Shown here piece by piece: positions 58,101-64,000 of a DNA stretch of 64,000 nt (positions are counted from its first letter, which is position 1; the number at the start of each line of letters is the position of its first letter). The stretch is from NCBI RefSeq assembly GCF_002896875.1, contig NZ_CP023278.1, positions 5,154,501 to 5,218,500 of the forward strand. Reading direction: 5' to 3'. The notes beneath the pieces were generated by a model. It searched no databases and had not been told where the DNA came from. It saw nothing but the letters and a program-made list of their open reading frames with translations. Origin of the DNA: Nostoc sp. CENA543 (GTDB lineage Bacteria; Cyanobacteriota; Cyanobacteriia; Cyanobacteriales; Nostocaceae). The translations under genes were made by a program, and so were the position numbers.

Positions 58101-59976
58101 CATCTAAATAAACAACTTCAACAGGATTTTCTAAACTATCTAAATGTAATTTATCTACTAAAAAACTTTGAGTTAATAAAACCGATATTCCCGAATCTTC
58201 TAACATGAAGCGAATCCGTTCTTGGGGATAATTGGGGTCAATTGGTACATAAGCACCACCAGCTTTGAGAATACCAAGGACACCAATGATCATTTCTAAT
58301 GATCGTTCAACAGAAATACCTATTAATGTATCTGGTTGAATTTGGTAATTTTCAATTAAATAATCAGCTAATTGCTCGGCTTTTTGATTTAATTGTTGAT
58401 AAGTTAGACTTTCAGACTCAAACACCACAGCCAAATTATCAGGATTTTTGGCAACTTGTTCTTCAAATAAATCAACTAAAGTTTTATCTTGAGGATATTC
58501 TGTTTGAGTTTGATTCCAAATTTGTAGTTGCTGAATTTCATCTTCAGTCAGCAAGGATAGATGATTGATAGATTGATGAGGATTATCAATAATTTGCGTC
58601 AGCAGGACTTCAAAATGTCTCACCATCCCTTGGATAGTTTCAGCTGCAAATAAATCTGTTGCGTACTCCCATTCACCTGTTAAACCTTGGGGAGTTTCCC
58701 GGAAAATTAATGATAAATCAAATAGGGTGGTGGTGTTTTCCCACTCAAAGCGGGTGAGAGTTAAACCAGGAATTTCTAGTTTCTCTGGAGTTCCACTTTG
58801 TAAGCCAAAAGCGACTTGAAATAGAGGATGATGAGAAAGCGATCGCTCTAATCCTAACTCATCTACTAGTTTCTCAAAGGGTAAGTCTTGATGGTCGTAA
58901 GCATCGAGGGTTACTTGCTTCACCCTTTGCAGCAATTCTATAAAACTGGGATTTCCTTCTAGGTTGGTACGCAAAGCCAATGTATTGACAAAAAAGCCAA
59001 TTAATGGTTCTATTTCTCTACGATTACGATTAGCGATCGCAGAACCAACGACAATATCCTTTTGTCTACTGTAGCGCGACAGTAATAGCGCAAATACCGC
59101 CAGTAAAGTCATAAACAAAGTAGTTCCTGACTCCTGACTTAACCGCTTTAATTTTTGTGTTAGTTCTTGATTGATTGCTAAAAACTCACTGCTTCCCCGA
59201 AAACTCTGGACTGAGGGACGCGGTTGATCTGTCGGTAATTCTAACAGTGGTGGGACATCGGCTAATTGTTTTTGCCAGTAATTGAGTTGATTTTGCAGTA
59301 CCTCTCCCTGTAAGTATTGTCTTTGCCAGTGGGCGAAATCGGCGTATTGTAGAGACAACGCTGGTAAAGGAGACGATTCCCCAGCACAAAAAGCTTTGTA
59401 GAGAGTGAACAATTCTTGACGGAAAATATCCATTGACCAACCATCACAAACTATGTGATGAATGACCAATAGCAACAGATGAGATTTTTCACCTAGTTTT
59501 AACAGCTTGACTCGCAGTAAAGGCGGATTTGATAAATCAAAAGGCTGTTGTAATTCTGTTATTGCTAAATGTTGCGCCTTGCTTAACTGTTCTGCTTCTG
59601 GGACTTCTCGCCAGTCTATAACCTGTATTTTCACTTGGGGATGAGCATGAATTACCTGTATAGGTGACTCATCAACCATAGAAAAACTAGTGCGTAAAAC
59701 CTCATGACGCTGGACAATTTCTAAAATGGCTTTTTCTAAAGCATTGATATTTAGTAAACCTTCAATTCGCCAGAAAAACGGAACATTATAGACACAATTT
59801 TCGCCCTCCAATTGGTCAATAAACCATAATCTTTGTTGAGCAAAAGACAAAGGAAGATTTTGTTCCCTTGATACCGATGTGAGTATGGGCGATCGCTGCT
59901 GCTTTTTGAGTTTTTGTAGAACTAATTCTCGTTTTTCTGGTGATAGGCTTTCAAGACGCTTTAGCAAATCGCTCAT
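52192..59976 (-). CDS. aptC: NRPS, AptC-like: C-A-PCP-C-A-NMT-PCP
   Basis: 2594 residues, two modules. Module 1: C (HHIVCDG from His173), A (YTSGSTGKPKG near 656), PCP Ser1039. Module 2: C (HHIISDG from His1231), A (near 1709) with an N-methyltransferase inserted between A8 and A9 (EIGCGSGM near 2080; roughly 2030-2330), PCP Ser2533. Hand-read codes: module 1 D-L-G-F-G-G-C-V-I (matches what I recall for homotyrosine/homophenylalanine); module 2 D-L-F-N-N-A-L-T-Y (Ala, here N-methylated). No docking partner motif is obvious at the N-terminus. In-frame repeat-derived inserts lie near residues 628-643 and 2388-2413. The downstream gene overlaps by 4 bp. Confidence 0.95.
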   Translation of the reverse strand: MSDLLKRLESLSPEKRELVLQKLKKQQRSPILTSVSREQNLPLSFAQQRLWFIDQLEGENCVYNVPFFWRIEGLLNINALEKAILEIVQRHEVLRTSFSMVDESPIQVIHAHPQVKIQVIDWREVPEAEQLSKAQHLAITELQQPFDLSNPPLLRVKLLKLGEKSHLLLLVIHHIVCDGWSMDIFRQELFTLYKAFCAGESSPLPALSLQYADFAHWQRQYLQGEVLQNQLNYWQKQLADVPPLLELPTDQPRPSVQSFRGSSEFLAINQELTQKLKRLSQESGTTLFMTLLAVFALLLSRYSRQKDIVVGSAIANRNRREIEPLIGFFVNTLALRTNLEGNPSFIELLQRVKQVTLDAYDHQDLPFEKLVDELGLERSLSHHPLFQVAFGLQSGTPEKLEIPGLTLTRFEWENTTTLFDLSLIFRETPQGLTGEWEYATDLFAAETIQGMVRHFEVLLTQIIDNPHQSINHLSLLTEDEIQQLQIWNQTQTEYPQDKTLVDLFEEQVAKNPDNLAVVFESESLTYQQLNQKAEQLADYLIENYQIQPDTLIGISVERSLEMIIGVLGILKAGGAYVPIDPNYPQERIRFMLEDSGISVLLTQSFLVDKLHLDSLENPVEVVYLDDVSCEDAKTQSKKHRELSKNHVRPDNLAYVIYTSGSTGKPKGVMIEHQAIVNLALGWVETFKFHPHSRLLQFGSFSFDLSIGEIATALSAGACLYLAHQETLLPSQTLVDFLNEHKITHLFSPPSALATLPKANLSNLQSIGVGGEACPAELVSEWGTGRRFYNCYGPTECTVIAAISPCKPNGKKPSIGKPSPNLRIYILDADNQLLPPGIPGELSVAGVGLARGYLNRPETTAERFIEISLFGRTERIYKTGDLARWNTDGNLEYLGRIDEQVKLRGFRIELGEIEAILLQHPSVQEAVVILYKTDSNPRLIAYITAADKSVSLASQLRDYLKDRLPNYMIPSQIMVLEKLPLTANGKIDRRALPEPNTGNTADLEIPVTPTEELLASLWQSLLKVQSISRGDNFFELGGNSLLATQLVTRIRDSFKVELPVRKVFEQSILSELAREIDKASASVILPAIAPQPKNEPKTLSFAQSRLWFLAQLEGKGTSATYNMPFALQLEGQLNVEALRQSLTYLLERHTSLRTYFPALEGEPQIVVKDIADIEFLEIADLQALDPNTQAAAVRRLADYHAQEPFDLNTGPLFKAKLLQLSDQKNVLLINMHHIISDGWSMGVFKREWEKAYNAYAGGSEPNLLPLPIQYSDFAAWQRSWLQGETLATQENYWQKQLSDAPRLLDLPTDYPRPAQQSYQGKGYKQRLSSELTYKLKALSQQQGVSLFMTLLTAFNILLSRYSRVEDICVGTAIANRTHRDTERLIGFFVNTLVLRSKIKPEQGFIDLLQQTRQTCLEAYAHQDIPFEYLVEKLQPERSLSYNPLFQVMIVLQNLEGAGKHVNLTGLEIQEFKQSYPFAKFDLTLDLWDKDGQLDCMWGYATDLFRADTIERMAGHFEVLLTAITQNPQQAISTLPLITTREIQQLQLWNQTEADYPQNHTLATLFAAQVAKTPDKIAVVFANHSLSYQELNQKANQLAHHLRQLTSQSEQPLMAICLDRSLEMLIGLFAILKAGGAYVPIDPTYPQERIHLMLEDSKALVLLTTKSLKQQLSLEKLKNTTQVVFLDEKTWCGQPTDDPPITSDDHDLAYVIYTSGSTGRPKGVAIAHSSAVAFVKWAHSVFSGEQLAGVLASTSICFDLSIFEIFVPLTQGGSVILVENALYIEQANTGSIPITLINTVPSAAAEMLHMNTIPSSVQVINLAGEPLKNSLVQALYQTTAVKEIYNLYGPTEDTTYSTFTKVAKNAQDEPSIGKAIANTRIYILDQYNQPLPPGIPGELCIAGAGLAQSYWHRPETTAEKFLQVELFGKSERIYKTGDLARWLPDGNLQYLGRIDHQVKLRGFRIELSEIEASLVKHPQIQEAVVIVREDSDTCVTPNDKRDRQLVAYVVPTATDNTSQSEQVELWEQVFNNSYSQSSTPTPDPTLNIVGWNDSYTGQPIPQSAMQEWRDTTVEQILELAPQKVWEIGCGSGMLLFKVAPHCQHYLGTDLSAEALQYIAQHLEQQSLQDKVTLKHSSAHQFDGIAANAFDLVIMNSVIQYFPSWDYLLSVIAGAINATKNQGKIFIGDVRNLHLLEAFHTAAEFYRAPDDLSIQELRQQIKKSIRTEEELLIDPDFFIALQQRFPRISHVHIQLKRGYSHTEMSRFRYDVVLHLDQVDAPLTEPEWLDWHEQQLHIETIARILTTEQPDLLGIKKIPNARLTSEMALLEQIAQLNGTVADLKTAIAQTKSGIEPEAFRTLARDLPYTVFIQYSSTGYADYHVVFQRHISGEAKTTLRGSSVAHGGDLQDRADSGRFATKDAWQWKPWSDYANQPCQDHSSQVDPALLAQWRDFISNTLPDYMIPSHFVVLDKLPLTPNGKIDRQALPAPDTKVAATDIELPLTETEKSLAQIWAKLLKYEVIARQDHFFNLGGHSLLATQLSYRIRDTFNIELPLRQVFETPNLIDLANYIDSCLWLNSATADIEALNSDEEEIEL

Positions 59977-60076
59977 AATATCTATTGTGAAAATTTAATT
60001 TTTAAATGAACAATCAAGTATAGGAAACAAAGAGAATTTTAAAGTTATTGAGGATGGCTAATATATTTCTTATAAC

Positions 60077-60457
60077 TTACACTGCTGGTCTAAAAAAGTA
60101 ACTGCGTCGAGTTTTAAATTTACCATTTTCAAATGAATAAACATCCGCAAAACGCTCATTAATTTTTGAGCCATTTTTATGTGTACCAATAAAATTGCCC
60201 CAGCAAGCACCATAATTATTATCAATTGCAATATATTCAATGTGATGTTTTCCAGAGGCAATAATTCTCTCATACTGATAAAATCTGAGTAGTTTATCAA
60301 GCCCGATAAAAGGCTGATAACCAGGACGTTCGTAAATAATATTGTTGTCAAAACAATTTTTAAGTAAATTCCAGTCAGAGGAATCAACAGCAGAGAATAA
60401 AGTAACTATCAATTCCTTTTTGTCCGCAACATTCGATAATGTAATAGTCTGTGACAT
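60077..60457 (-). CDS. NTF2/SnoaL-like protein between NRPS genes
   Basis: 126 residues. KKELIVTLFSAVDSSDWNLLKNCFDNNIIYERPGYQPFIGLDKLLRFY, then WGNFIGTHKNG and FADVYSFENGKFKTRRSYFF: the cone-shaped alpha+beta NTF2/SnoaL-like pattern (polyketide cyclase-like, ketosteroid isomerase-like). The ATG at 60457 is preceded by AGGAT. It lies 55 bp from aptB and about 100 bp before aptC, on the same strand. Such proteins act as isomerases, cyclases or binding proteins. I do not recall it as a standard anabaenopeptin gene. Confidence 0.75.
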   Translation of the reverse strand: MSQTITLSNVADKKELIVTLFSAVDSSDWNLLKNCFDNNIIYERPGYQPFIGLDKLLRFYQYERIIASGKHHIEYIAIDNNYGACWGNFIGTHKNGSKINERFADVYSFENGKFKTRRSYFFRPAV

Positions 60458-60512
60458 ATTCTAAAATCCTGAGAATTTTGCATTTGTTAGATTAAATTTC
60501 TATAGCTAGTTG

Positions 60513-63500
60513 TTAAAACATTAATTGCTGTGTCACCTCATCTTCTGATAACTGATCTACCTCTGCCAAAATTCTCGCCAAATCGTCATTTTCTGCTTGC
60601 TCAATTTGTTGTTCCATCACTTTTTGAGCAAGTTCAGCAATAGTAGGATTGTCAAACAAATAACGCAAAGGGAAATCTAGATTAAAAACTTCTCTTAACC
60701 GAGAAATCGCTTGAGTAGCTAGTAAAGAATGTCCCCCTAACTCAAAAAAGTTATCGTGAATTCCTACCTGTTGTAATTTCAGCACTTCAGTCCAAATTGT
60801 GGCTAATTCTTTTTCGATTGGTGTGCTGGGAGCAATAAAATCAATCTCTAGATTTCTTTGCGTATAGTCAGGAATCGGTAAAGCGCGCCGATTAACTTTA
60901 CTGTTAGAAGTTAGAGGTAAAGCTTCCAGAAAGACAAAAGCAGTCGGAATCATATAATCTGGAAGCTTTTCCTTGAGGAAATCTCGTAAACTCTTAGGAG
61001 TTGGTGTATTATCTTCAACCACTAAATAGGCTACTAATAATTTTTTCCCTGGTTCATCTTCCCGCGCCATTACTACAACTTGCTGAATGTCGGGATGCTG
61101 AATTAAAATCGCTTCAATTTCTGCTAATTCAATGCGAAAACCACGAATTTTTACTTGTGTATCAATTCGTCCAATAAATTCCAAATTTCCATCAGGTAAA
61201 TGACGAACTAAATCCCCAGTTTTGTAAAGTGTATCTCCCGGAAGGAAAGGATTAGGAATAAATTTTTCACTAGTTAATTTTGGTTGATTTAAGTAACCTC
61301 TAGCAACACTCGCGCCACCTACATACAGTTCACCAACTACACCTACAGGAACTCTATGTAAATTTTTATCTAGGATGTAAGCTGTGCGATCGCCAATGGG
61401 TTTACCAATAGGAAGAGAGTTAATGTTTTCAGCCCGTTGTTGAGGAATAGGATAACAACAGGTAAACACTGTACATTCCGAAGGCCCATAAGCATGAACA
61501 ATTTGGGTTTTCGGCAATAACTCTAAGGCTTTGCGAACATGAATTAGAGAAAATGATTCTCCTCCAAATATCAGTTGTTTAATTTCTGATAAACCTGCTG
61601 GCATGATATCAATCATCAGATTGAATAATGCTGTAGTGAGAAATAAAGTATTAACTTTTTCTCCTTGAATAATTTGACTTAAACCTTCTGGTGTGGGAAT
61701 TTTTTCTGGATATAGAACACAGCGTCCACCATACAGCAGTGCTGGCCACATTTCTAGGGTGAGTCCATCCCAAGAAATTGATGAATGTTGTAGCCAAACC
61801 TGGTTTTCATCAAAGTGAATGTAATCCACTCCAAACATAAAACCGATGAAACTACGATGGGGAACTTCTGTCCCTTTTGGTGTTCCTGTTGAGCCAGAGG
61901 TGTAGATAATATATGCTAAATTTTCTGGAGTAACTTCAGTTAATAAATTATCTTGTGAATTTTGAGAGATAATTTCCCAATCTGTATCAAAATTCACTAC
62001 AGTTTGATTATTAATTGGGAGTCTATTTTGTAAATCAGTTTGAGTGAGTAAGATTGGTGTTTGTGTATCTTCTAGAATTAAAGCTATTCTTTCAGTGGGA
62101 TAAGCTGGATCTATGGGGACGTAAGCACCACCAGCTTTGAGAATTGCGAGGATTCCAATAACCATTTCCAAGGAACGCTCAACACAAATTCCCACTCGGA
62201 TTTCTGGTTTAACTCCTAGTGATTTTAAATAATGAGCTAATTGATTAGCGCGGTGATTTAATTCTTGATAAGTTAAATTTTCTTGTTTATATGTTATTGC
62301 TATTGCATTAGGTGTTTTGTCTACCTGTTCTTCAAATAACACATGAAGACATTTGTAATCAAGAGCATCTGATTTTTGATGGTTCTCTAGCTGAATTAAT
62401 TGCGCTTCTTCTTCTGCGCTGAGTAATGATAATTCAGCAATCTCTTGTTGTATATTAGCTACTATGTTTGTGAGCAATGTTTGGAAATGCCCAATCATCC
62501 GGTTAATAGTTTGCTCATCAAAGCAGCTAATATCGTAAACAATTCTGCCAGAGAATTGAGCAGCAGGATTAATTACTAAAGTCAGAGGGTAATTAGTCTG
62601 TTCAAAACAACTAATCAGCTTAACTTCTAAAGTTTTTTGGGTTGCTTGTTTAGAATCTACTGGATAATTTTCAAATACCAAAAGACTATCAAATAGTGAC
62701 ATTCCTGGGGGAATATCACTCATTTGTTGAATTTCTGCTAGAGAACAATAAGCATACTGTTCCTGTTCTAAAGCTTGGGTTTGTAATTGTTGGAGATAGG
62801 TTAATAATTCTGTCTTGGCTGTAATTTTTAATCGGACTGGTAGGGTATTAATTAATAGCCCTACCATTGCATCTACTTTTTCTAGGGTTGCAGGACGGCC
62901 GGATACAGTTGCACCAAAAACTACATCATTTTCCCCACTGTAGCGAGAAATTAATAATCCCCATGCGCCCTGCACTAAATTATTCAAAGTTAAATGGTGC
63001 TGTCTCGCTACAGATTGCAATTTTTCAGTTACCGATGGTGATAATTGAAAATGTTGCTCCTGATATATTCCGCTTTTTATGTTCCTTCCCAATAAACTAG
63101 GAACTTCTAAATCTTGAAGAGTTTTGCGCCAAAAGTTTTTCGCTTGCTCAATATCCTGTTGCTGTAACCACTCAATATATTCTCGATAGGGGCGAACTCC
63201 TGGGAGGCGTAAATCTTCACCTCGCTGATTAGCTTCATACAAAGCTAAGACTTCTTTGAGAACGATTTGCATTGACCAGCCATCAAAAAGAATGTGATGA
63301 TGACTCCAAATAAATTGGTGAGTTTGCTCCCCTAATTGAATGATGGTAAAGCGCATCAGGGGGGCTTGATTAAGAGTAAATCCCTTTTGGCGATCGCTTT
63401 TTAACCACTCTTCTAACTGCTGCTGTTGTTCATCAGGTGCAAAATTCCGCCAGTCCAGCCTCTCCCACGGAAGATCCACCTGCTTACTCACCACTTGCAA

Positions 63501-63719
63501 GGGTTTTTCTATCTCTTCCCAATAAAAGGAACTGCGTAACACGGAATGTCTCGCCACAACCTGTTCCCAAGCTGTTTGGAACGCCGGAAAATTCAATTCC
63601 CCAGAGAGTATGCAAACTAATTGCTCAAAATAAACTTCTGACTCTGGTGCATAAAGGGTATGAAACAACATCCCTTGTTGCATAGGTGAAAGTTCATAAA
63701 GGTCTTCGATGTTTTGCAT
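60513..63719 (-). CDS. aptB: NRPS, AptB-like single module: C-A-PCP
   Basis: 1068 residues. Condensation domain starting at LYELSPMQQGMLFHTL, with HHxxxDG at 141-147 (HHILFDG). Adenylation domain about 460-960 with YTSGSTGTPKG and YGPSECT. PCP with Ser998 in LGGHSLLA, then an acidic tail (QAENDDLARILAEVDQLSEDEV) that may be a docking helix for the next synthetase. Hand-read code D-G-L-F-I-G-A-V-F suggests an aliphatic residue (Val/Ile in anabaenopeptins). It follows the epimerase-ending gene upstream and precedes the NTF2-like gene and aptC. Confidence 0.93.
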   Translation of the reverse strand: MQNIEDLYELSPMQQGMLFHTLYAPESEVYFEQLVCILSGELNFPAFQTAWEQVVARHSVLRSSFYWEEIEKPLQVVSKQVDLPWERLDWRNFAPDEQQQQLEEWLKSDRQKGFTLNQAPLMRFTIIQLGEQTHQFIWSHHHILFDGWSMQIVLKEVLALYEANQRGEDLRLPGVRPYREYIEWLQQQDIEQAKNFWRKTLQDLEVPSLLGRNIKSGIYQEQHFQLSPSVTEKLQSVARQHHLTLNNLVQGAWGLLISRYSGENDVVFGATVSGRPATLEKVDAMVGLLINTLPVRLKITAKTELLTYLQQLQTQALEQEQYAYCSLAEIQQMSDIPPGMSLFDSLLVFENYPVDSKQATQKTLEVKLISCFEQTNYPLTLVINPAAQFSGRIVYDISCFDEQTINRMIGHFQTLLTNIVANIQQEIAELSLLSAEEEAQLIQLENHQKSDALDYKCLHVLFEEQVDKTPNAIAITYKQENLTYQELNHRANQLAHYLKSLGVKPEIRVGICVERSLEMVIGILAILKAGGAYVPIDPAYPTERIALILEDTQTPILLTQTDLQNRLPINNQTVVNFDTDWEIISQNSQDNLLTEVTPENLAYIIYTSGSTGTPKGTEVPHRSFIGFMFGVDYIHFDENQVWLQHSSISWDGLTLEMWPALLYGGRCVLYPEKIPTPEGLSQIIQGEKVNTLFLTTALFNLMIDIMPAGLSEIKQLIFGGESFSLIHVRKALELLPKTQIVHAYGPSECTVFTCCYPIPQQRAENINSLPIGKPIGDRTAYILDKNLHRVPVGVVGELYVGGASVARGYLNQPKLTSEKFIPNPFLPGDTLYKTGDLVRHLPDGNLEFIGRIDTQVKIRGFRIELAEIEAILIQHPDIQQVVVMAREDEPGKKLLVAYLVVEDNTPTPKSLRDFLKEKLPDYMIPTAFVFLEALPLTSNSKVNRRALPIPDYTQRNLEIDFIAPSTPIEKELATIWTEVLKLQQVGIHDNFFELGGHSLLATQAISRLREVFNLDFPLRYLFDNPTIAELAQKVMEQQIEQAENDDLARILAEVDQLSEDEVTQQLMF

Positions 63720-63739
63720 TATTACCTCTGGGTTGGGGA

Positions 63740-63840
63740 CTTATCAATTCAAAATTCAAAATTCAAAATTAAAGAAGGATTGGGGACTGGGGAAAAGTAG
63801 ACAAGGGGGACAAGGGGGAAAACTATTGACTATTGACTGT
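63740..63840. repeat. Repeats between aptA- and aptB-like genes
   Basis: TTCAAAA 8-mers (63748-63770), GGGGACTGGGG, AGACAAGGGGGACAAGGGG and TTGACTATTGAC heptamers fill most of the ~124 bp gap. They would lie in the leader of aptB if it is co-transcribed with the upstream NRPS gene. Confidence 0.8.
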
Positions 63841-63843
63841 TGA

Positions 63844-64000
63844 CTACTTCTTGCTAATTTTGGTGAGAAATTTGTCTAGTTGTTTTTGGTTGAGTTTAGC
63901 GGCGGAAAAATCGGAGGGGGTGTAGCTTTGGTTGTCTTTTGATTGACAGTGAAAGATGAGATTTTTTAGGGCTTCTATGAATTGTGAAGCTAATTTCTCA
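63844..64000 (-). CDS. aptA: NRPS C-terminal end (AptA-like, epimerisation-type end), partial
   Basis: The minus strand from the window edge reads EKLASQFIEALKNLIFHCQ, then YTPSDFSAAKLNQKQLDKFLTKI and a stop at 63844. The YTPSDF...LxQxxLDxF tail with the preceding LKNLI-HCQ is the usual end of NRPS modules that finish with an epimerisation domain. This agrees with an AptA-like two-module starter synthetase that installs a D-residue (D-Lys in anabaenopeptins). Only ~52 codons are in the window; the rest lies beyond base 64000. Confidence 0.85.
   Translation of the reverse strand, partial: EKLASQFIEALKNLIFHCQSKDNQSYTPSDFSAAKLNQKQLDKFLTKISKK

Overview
The window looks like chromosomal DNA of a filamentous, probably heterocyst-forming cyanobacterium of the Nostoc/Anabaena group. 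The reasons are the many GCGATCGC (HIP1) octamers, the abundant 7-bp short tandem repeats (CCCCAAT, TGACTAA/TGACTAT and TAGTCAT types) between and sometimes inside genes, AT-rich coding DNA, tocopherol cyclase, very large GAF/PAS sensor kinases, AAA-WD40 proteins, and the peptide natural-product genes. I could run no database search. Family calls rest on motifs read by eye, and species identity is not claimed.

Layout. 1-5.9 kb: 3' end of leucyl aminopeptidase (pepA), then the lipid block plsX-fabH-fabD-plsC and an AI-2E/PerM-type membrane protein. 6-13.6 kb: DUF2288 protein, HAMP histidine kinase, YdcF-like protein, tRNA-Arg(CCU), tocopherol cyclase, DnaJ-TPR protein, a small antitoxin-like protein, an unknown membrane coiled-coil protein and a DUF58 protein. 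13.8-16 kb: urease accessory genes ureE-ureF-ureG, with a DUF6888/DUF6887-like pair between ureF and ureG. 16.3-29.4 kb: two radical-SAM proteins, a giant hybrid sensor kinase, HAD phosphatase, glucosamine-6-phosphate deaminase, glycogen debranching enzyme and two peroxiredoxin-family proteins. 30.2-38 kb: HTH-AAA protein, AAA-WD40 protein (14 repeats, one membrane segment) and a LamG-patatin protein.

38.5-64 kb is a specialised-metabolism island, all on the minus strand. Its first half is a microviridin-type graspetide locus that my translation reveals: a 51-residue precursor at 44155..44310 with a PFFTRFL leader motif and a TFKWPSDWED core, one MdnC-like ATP-grasp ligase, two closely related BacA/YddA-type ABC exporters, and a coiled-coil protein ending in a GUN4-like domain. 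No MdnB-like second ligase and no acetyltransferase are visible. Its second half is an anabaenopeptin-type NRPS line: the C-terminal end of an epimerising synthetase (AptA-like), AptB (C-A-PCP), AptC (C-A-PCP-C-A-NMT-PCP) and AptD (docking-C-A-PCP-TE), plus an NTF2/SnoaL-like protein and an HphA-like (benzylmalate/homocitrate synthase family) enzyme. Specificity codes read by hand suggest aliphatic - homo-aromatic - N-Me-Ala - Phe after the upstream D-residue, which fits the anabaenopeptin ring and the presence of HphA.

Other notable points: several repeat families sit in frame inside real genes (aptC twice, aptD, the debranching enzyme, the tail of the giant kinase). Three MITE-like inverted-repeat elements are present, and a 20-codon remnant of a response regulator lies beside the DnaJ gene.
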